DNA from: a virus
Strand: one strand, 5' to 3'
IMG/VR virus record: IMGVR_UViG_3300021135_000036
Span: 1-25,750 of that record
Length of the DNA: 25,750 bases
In this document: one piece after another, positions 22,176 to 25,750 of the stretch
Position numbering within the stretch: the first letter of the stretch is position 1
Layout of the letters: every line of letters begins with the position of its first letter
Notes under the pieces: model-generated
What the model saw: only the letters and a program-made list of their open reading frames with translations
What the model was told of the DNA's origin: nothing
The model's database searches: none
Translations under genes and position numbers: made by a program

Positions 22176-22205
22176 GGGGAGGGGTGGAGCGGAATTGGGG
22201 TGGGG
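22176..22205 (+). other. G-quadruplex-forming motif on the plus (template) strand
   Basis: Four runs of four G (22176-22179, 22181-22184, 22197-22200, 22202-22205) are separated by 1, 12 and 1 nt. This is exceptional in such AT-rich DNA. It lies in the gap before the 22157 gene, on the strand that RNA polymerase reads as template for the genes here. Confidence 0.6.
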
Positions 22206-22244
22206 TTAAAGTCGTTTTTCTAAATTTTGTAAACACTATATATT

Positions 22245-22331
22245 TTATTTATTATTCCCCTCTAAACACGTCCCACACAATCCATCCTCATTTAACTTAG
22301 TTCCATGTATAGGACAAATCTCTCTCTCCAT
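22245..22331 (-). CDS. 28-aa Cys-rich (zinc-binding-like) peptide
   Basis: The frame encodes MEREICPIHGTKLNEDGLCG and eight further residues. It has CPIH near the start and CGTC near the end, a CxxH-plus-CxxC arrangement able to hold one zinc. It starts 2 nt after the stop of the 30-aa membrane peptide, with a purine-rich AGGAAGAGAGGA stretch just before the ATG that could serve as ribosome-binding site. The pattern resembles the tiny zinc peptides phages use to bind host proteins, which is inference. Confidence 0.6.
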   Translation of the reverse strand: MEREICPIHGTKLNEDGLCGTCLEGNNK

Positions 22332-22333
22332 TA

Positions 22334-22426
22334 TTAATCCTCTCTTCCTTTTGTTAATATTGTTATGTGTATGTGTAGTATTAGAATCCATGCAAATACC
22401 ATTCCGAATAAAAATGCTCCTATCAT
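22334..22426 (-). CDS. 30-aa single-pass membrane peptide
   Basis: The frame encodes MIGAFLFGMVFAWILILHIH and ten further residues ending in a charged tail (TKGRED). One hydrophobic segment covers residues 2-24, followed by charged residues, so insertion with the tail in the cytoplasm is likely. It starts one base after the stop of the 312-aa gene, in the same transcript. Possible roles are membrane perturbation, lysis or exclusion. Its placement between coupled genes supports a real product. Confidence 0.6.
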   Translation of the reverse strand: MIGAFLFGMVFAWILILHIHITILTKGRED

Positions 22427-22427
22427 A

Positions 22428-23366
22428 TTATTTCTTTTTTAATTCTTTTATTTTTCCTTTTGTATATACAGTCTTATCCATTTTCTTTGGTGTAACGGGT
22501 GTATCGGGTTCCCTCCTTACTTGCTTATATAGAGGAGAATTAAAACCACCATCTTCTTTAGTTACCTCACCCGTTTCCATATCTACTATATCTTCGGCGA
22601 ACTTAATGGGTTTGTGATTTGCTTTTACTTCCTCACTCCACCTCTCAGCGGCCCTTTTTGCTTTCTCCATTAATTGACGTTGGGTTTCTACTACACTCTT
22701 ATCATACACTTCCTTTGCCTTTACTAAACTTTCTTTAATTGGACCCAAAGCTATTTTATATACTTCCGTTTCCAAATCATCTAATTTCTCTTCCATTACA
22801 TCAAATCTTTCATTTAGAATTTGTAGGGAACGTTGTATGGAATCCAATACCTCATTCGTTTCACCATCCCAATCAAAGTGTGGGTGTTCTACGGCAATAC
22901 CTTTGTAATCTCTATTAGGAGTTTCCAAAGTATCTTCCCATTCGATTATATCATCCTCATCATTCGTATACTCATCATCTTCTTCGGGTTCGTTTCCCCA
23001 TTCATTGCATCCACAATCTTCTTCGTTCTCTTCGTAGTGTAAACCCTCATTACCATTTTGACCAATGATATCCATACGTTGATTATCTTCTTCCCAATTC
23101 CATATAACGTGTTCCAGGTCCAAATCATCTTCCGTAACGAGAGCATCCTTAACAATTTGTTGTTCATCTTCGTATATATCCATTACCTTATCTTTAAAGT
23201 AATCGTTAATGGTGGAGGGTAAATATCCTAAACCATGTAGTATCGTTATAAAACCATCCATAACTTCCCCAATAGAAGTATCACTATGGTCTAATTCGAT
23301 TGTAACGGTTTTATTGTATTGAGTGGCCTTTAGTATAGTAGGCGAGTTGAAATCAATAGTATTCAT
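22428..23366 (-). CDS. Acidic coiled-coil hypothetical protein from an early promoter
   Basis: The 312-aa protein has three parts. An N-terminal domain is about 90 residues (TVTIELDHSDTSIGEVMDGF then ILHGLGYLPSTINDYF). A very acidic middle of about 70 residues (for example EENEEDCGCNEWGNEPEEDD and DEYTNDEDDIIEWEDTL) is followed by a long coiled coil (about 185-255) and a basic end (KGKIKELKKK). The acidic part might mimic DNA or bind a basic partner, such as the 40-aa basic peptide nearby, but this is inference. It is transcribed from the promoter at 23386-23417 and leads the operon with the two small peptides. I do not recognise a family. Confidence 0.8.
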   Translation of the reverse strand: MNTIDFNSPTILKATQYNKTVTIELDHSDTSIGEVMDGFITILHGLGYLPSTINDYFKDKVMDIYEDEQQIVKDALVTEDDLDLEHVIWNWEEDNQRMDIIGQNGNEGLHYEENEEDCGCNEWGNEPEEDDEYTNDEDDIIEWEDTLETPNRDYKGIAVEHPHFDWDGETNEVLDSIQRSLQILNERFDVMEEKLDDLETEVYKIALGPIKESLVKAKEVYDKSVVETQRQLMEKAKRAAERWSEEVKANHKPIKFAEDIVDMETGEVTKEDGGFNSPLYKQVRREPDTPVTPKKMDKTVYTKGKIKELKKK

Positions 23367-23385
23367 ATATCTTAATGTTTATAAT

Positions 23386-23417
23386 CAAAGATACAACAAT
23401 AATACTAAATATCCAAA
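23386..23417 (-). promoter_or_regulatory. Bacteroidota-type promoter before the acidic coiled-coil operon
   Basis: On the coding strand TTTG (23417-23414), a 20-nt spacer and TATCTTTG (23393-23386) are the best match in the window. The 19-nt leader reads TATAAACATTAA near its start, as in the lipoprotein leader. Confidence 0.76.
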
Positions 23418-23429
23418 TAATTATGTGGA

Positions 23430-24071
23430 TTATATTTTTATCCTATCGTAAAATATATTAGCAAGTTTATTGTGACCCCGTTCGGAATAATGATCATTAA
23501 TAACCTTTCCATCAGTTTCCATTGTTATAGTTTCAATTCTATTATGTATATACCATTCTTTAGGAAATCCTTTATAGTATGATTGAAATGGTGAATAAAA
23601 TATAACACTTATACCTTTAGATTGAAGGGCTAATTGGATTAATCTACTCCAACTTATTATTTCCATCCAATACAAATCATGCATTCTATTTACCAATATT
23701 TCGTTTAATGTATTGTTTGATATTCCATCTATTTGTATATTGAAATTAGGAAGTATACTACACCAAGAAAATCCATTTGGTGGAGCTAATCTAAATCTTG
23801 CAGGTTCGGTCCAACCAATAACAACGGTGTCTCCCTCTACCATTTCACTCACTTTATTACAAAAGGATTCAAATATAGTATAGTTATCCGTTCCACCTAC
23901 GGCACAATTGATTAATTTTAAACCCAACATTTCACTTAAAAATTCACCATACACTTTAGGTATATATCCTTTCCATTCCATATAAGGTACGGACCATACT
24001 TTATTGGAACTAAATGAAGCATCCATCGAAGCACCAAATACAAATAGTTTATTTTTCATACCTTTATACAT
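23430..24071 (-). CDS. SGNH/GDSL-like protein
   Basis: The 213-aa protein has LFVFGASMDASF near its start (Ser15 as nucleophile candidate), a block-II-like NCAVGGTDNYTIFESF (about 55-70) and DTVVIGWTEPARF. It ends in NDHYSERGHNKLANIFYDRI, where Asp/His spacing (NDHYSERGH) fits the C-terminal catalytic region. It differs from the other three SGNH-like proteins here. The frame starts at 24071, overlapping the upstream gene by 8 nt. An internal ATG at 24059 (residue 5, MKNKLFVFG) just after that gene's stop is also possible. Confidence 0.72.
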   Translation of the reverse strand: MYKGMKNKLFVFGASMDASFSSNKVWSVPYMEWKGYIPKVYGEFLSEMLGLKLINCAVGGTDNYTIFESFCNKVSEMVEGDTVVIGWTEPARFRLAPPNGFSWCSILPNFNIQIDGISNNTLNEILVNRMHDLYWMEIISWSRLIQLALQSKGISVIFYSPFQSYYKGFPKEWYIHNRIETITMETDGKVINDHYSERGHNKLANIFYDRIKI

Positions 24072-25275
24072 TCCAAAATTCGGCTGAAGTAATAAGGGGA
24101 AGTAGGGATGTATTGTACACTAATTCCTTGTAGTGAGTTTGGTTAATATCCGCAACCCTATAAGCGGCCTCTATTCTCCAATTCCATTCCTCTTCCGATA
24201 GAGATAATAACCATTCGATATTCCCTTTAAGTAAACAAAACCATTTATCCCTATCCACTCCATCAAACCCTAAATGAGCTACCTTATAATCAAACCCATT
24301 ATAAAAGGATAATAATTCGGGTGTATATAACGTCTCATATGGTTTCATTCCAAATGGTCTCATTAAACAATGTGCAATCGGGTCGGCGTGAATAAATGGC
24401 TTTCCCAACATCAATAACTTAATAGTCTTTTCCGTCCATTTATGTAACCAAACAAAAGGAGTACCCATAGTAGAGGTTTCATATACCACTTCCATATCCG
24501 ATTCTACCGTCAAATCCACAAATTGTTTTATATACCATAATCCTTTAGAACCATTTATATTATCGGAGTGTATAGAAATAGTTGGATCGAATGGTGTATG
24601 ATTGAATTCCTTTGTATAAGTAAAAAACAAATGAGGTGAATTCATATCTCTAAATAAACGAAATAAATATTTTCTTAACTCCGTTGTCACTTTACTAACA
24701 TGATAACCCATACGGAATTTTTTTCTACCTAATTTTTTCCAAACGGGTACTAAATTTTCGAAAACATGTCCACCTGAAAAGGCTTCATTATTATGATAGT
24801 GGTGAAAGACCATCTTAGGGTGAAAGTGGAAGACTGGTCTGTATTCGGGTAAATCTATATCCCAAATCACCCTTACATTCGGATATCCATCTCTTATCTT
24901 TAATAGTAAGTTGTCTGATTGCATCAGGGAATCATCTAACCAATAATCCTCTGGATGTTTAGTAATAATAACAAATCGTTTATCTGAGTATTTTTGTATG
25001 GATTGTAATAACAGGTCTATAAAGGAGGGAGAACCATCGTTAAAGTTTTGTAATGCCCCTCTAATAAGTAATACGTTTAATTCACTTATATCCGATTCCA
25101 AAAACCCCTTATCGGTAAATCCATTAGTTATATTCCCAGTAACTAACTTAATATTATGATTCTTTATTGTAGTATTCCATATACCATCATTATCAAAATT
25201 AAAACCAGCTTCTTCTATTTCAGCTCTTGTCCATAAATAACACTCTCTATCCGAATTAAATAACGATATTTCCAT
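24064..25275 (-). CDS. Glycosyltransferase-like protein (GT-B-type, exostosin/fucosyltransferase-like signature)
   Basis: This 403-aa protein contains VVYETSTMGTPFVWLHKWTEKTIKLLMLGKPF at about 263-294 when read in pieces: Glu266-Thr267, then TEKT (281-284), then GKPF (291-294). The E-T...TEK...GKP pattern is the nucleotide-sugar-binding signature of GT10/GT47-like transferases and of many phage homologs. The N-terminal half is alpha/beta (NVLLIRGALQN, FVIITKHPED). It would transfer a sugar onto a phage or host glycan. It overlaps the SGNH gene by 8 nt, so the two probably act together. No promoter of either class is clear in the gap upstream. Confidence 0.75.
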   Translation of the reverse strand: MEISLFNSDRECYLWTRAEIEEAGFNFDNDGIWNTTIKNHNIKLVTGNITNGFTDKGFLESDISELNVLLIRGALQNFNDGSPSFIDLLLQSIQKYSDKRFVIITKHPEDYWLDDSLMQSDNLLLKIRDGYPNVRVIWDIDLPEYRPVFHFHPKMVFHHYHNNEAFSGGHVFENLVPVWKKLGRKKFRMGYHVSKVTTELRKYLFRLFRDMNSPHLFFTYTKEFNHTPFDPTISIHSDNINGSKGLWYIKQFVDLTVESDMEVVYETSTMGTPFVWLHKWTEKTIKLLMLGKPFIHADPIAHCLMRPFGMKPYETLYTPELLSFYNGFDYKVAHLGFDGVDRDKWFCLLKGNIEWLLSLSEEEWNWRIEAAYRVADINQTHYKELVYNTSLLPLITSAEFWNV

Positions 25276-25556
25276 AAGTAAATTATTTTCTTTATTATAC
25301 CACCCTTATATGTTAGGTGCTACCTATAAGTATATAATTTTCCTAGAGGTGAAAAAATTGACTCCACAATATTTGTGTATATGGCTCACATATAAATTTT
25401 TTTTAATATGTCGACTTACAAGAAATGGAGAAGCTCCACTTCCGTGTCACCACTCCGAAACCCTTGCTACCACTATGTTTTATGTAATTGTGTGATGCCG
25501 TAGGACCCCCATTGGCATTGCTTTGTATGGACTCACCCCGGCCCGATTCGGGGCAT
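25276..25556 (-). other. Gene-free gap with a GC-rich, hairpin-rich stretch; possible structured RNA
   Basis: No credible gene fits here. Its 25425-25555 part is visibly richer in G and C than its surroundings. On the minus strand it can form a 9-bp hairpin (25422-25442, GAAGTGGAG with CTCCATTTC, loop CTT, one G-U pair), a 5-bp stem ATGCC/GGCAT (25495-25518) and a 5-bp stem CCCCG/CGGGG (25536-25553). The first has G-U on the minus strand but A-C on the plus, which favours RNA from the minus strand. The part nearer 25275 is AT-rich, with TATAAT 18 nt before the ATG. I do not recognise a known RNA family. Confidence 0.4.
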
Positions 25557-25584
25557 AAAAAAACCGAGTGTGGAAACACCCGGT
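25557..25584 (-). terminator. Rho-independent terminator
   Basis: On the coding strand ACCGGGTGT and ACACTCGGT form a 9-bp stem (one G-U pair) around the loop TTCC, followed by seven T. It ends the transcript of the gene whose stop is at 25617, 33 nt upstream. Confidence 0.9.
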
Positions 25585-25616
25585 CAAAATATAAAATGGC
25601 TAAATCAAAAAAAATC

Positions 25617-25750
25617 TTATCCTTCAAATTCTGCACTCAACTCAGCTTTTAACACTTTTGTTTTCTTTGCAGTTCTAATGTTATGTTCACCTACTTTGAT
25701 AAGGACCTCTTGTCCTATGTACTTATTAGCTAAATTCTCGTTAACAAATC
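25617..25750 (-). CDS. C-terminal end of an unknown gene, cut by window edge
   Basis: The last 43 codons are open to the window edge and read NKYIGQEVLIKVGEHNIRTA, then a Lys-rich stretch (KKTKVLKAEL) and the end SAEFEG before TAA. The composition (short charged beta segments) is that of a soluble protein, but this is too little to name a family. The terminator at 25557-25584 lies 33 nt downstream of the stop, so this gene ends an upstream transcript. Confidence 0.7.
   Translation of the reverse strand, partial: FVNENLANKYIGQEVLIKVGEHNIRTAKKTKVLKAELSAEFEG

Noticed and set aside
21988-22236. An 82-aa minus-strand frame beginning in the G-quadruplex gap
   Set aside because: It overlaps the credible 22157 gene in another frame and its sequence is mostly low-complexity Asn/Ile.
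25403-25636. A 77-aa frame on the minus strand across the terminator and GC-rich gap
   Set aside because: It begins inside the preceding gene, runs through a strong terminator, and has no recognisable domain. The hairpin-rich composition fits RNA or non-coding DNA better.
1-25750. CRISPR arrays, tRNA genes, insertion sequences or transposases
   Set aside because: No regular direct repeats, no cloverleaf with a GGTTCGAATCC-type arm, and no transposase motifs were found by eye.

Overview
This window looks like a stretch of a T4-superfamily (tailed, myovirus-type) phage genome. Every credible gene lies on the minus strand, so transcription runs from high to low coordinates. Genes are packed tightly, with 1-8 nt overlaps of the TAATG and ATGA kind. 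Recognisable phage genes are a gp55-like late sigma factor, a peptide deformylase, an Hsp20 chaperone, a NodU-type carbamoyltransferase, an HD hydrolase, a DNA methyltransferase and a run of structural or hypothetical T4-like genes. DNA is strongly AT-rich. Five genes or operons are preceded by a TTG/TTTG box, a 19-20 nt spacer and TAnnTTTG, which is the promoter form of Bacteroidota. I therefore infer a Bacteroidota host, possibly flavobacterial; no taxonomic search was possible.

Layout in order of transcription. (1) 25617-25750: 3' end of an unknown gene closed by a strong terminator, then a 341-nt gap with a GC-rich, hairpin-rich stretch that may be a structured RNA. (2) 23430-25275: a glycosyltransferase-like protein and an SGNH-like protein. 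(3) 21391-23366: an early-promoter operon (acidic coiled-coil protein, a 30-aa membrane peptide, a 28-aa Cys-rich peptide), a G-quadruplex-like tract, and several small T4-like hypothetical genes. (4) 12701-20199: a very AT-rich cassette with five 2OG-Fe(II) oxygenases, two duplicated GT2 glycosyltransferases around a SET-domain gene, another DxD glycosyltransferase-like protein, a truncated SGNH protein, a zinc-ribbon protein and a protein with a Hint-like domain ending in an eight-Cys tail. (5) 10492-12607: a lipoprotein, a small acidic protein, an HD hydrolase and Hsp20. (6) 4530-10438: a second modification block with DNA methyltransferase, two SGNH proteins, a coiled-coil membrane protein, a SAM methyltransferase, a glycosyltransferase and a StrG-like oxygenase. 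(7) 1168-4474: peptide deformylase, a small membrane protein, gp55-like sigma factor and carbamoyltransferase. (8) 1-1133: two late, probably virion-related genes, the second running off the window.

Two promoter classes can be read. Bacteroidota-type promoters sit before the operon encoding the sigma factor, the DNA methyltransferase operon, the lipoprotein, the acidic protein and the 11974 gene. A second motif, ATATTTAT on the coding strand, sits before the structural gene, the oxygenase cassette, the Hint/Cys-rich gene and two small-gene transcripts. The simplest reading is host polymerase for early genes and gp55-type sigma for late genes. The oxygenases, glycosyltransferases, SGNH proteins and carbamoyltransferase together suggest covalent decoration of virion proteins or of surface glycans. 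The target is not visible in the sequence.
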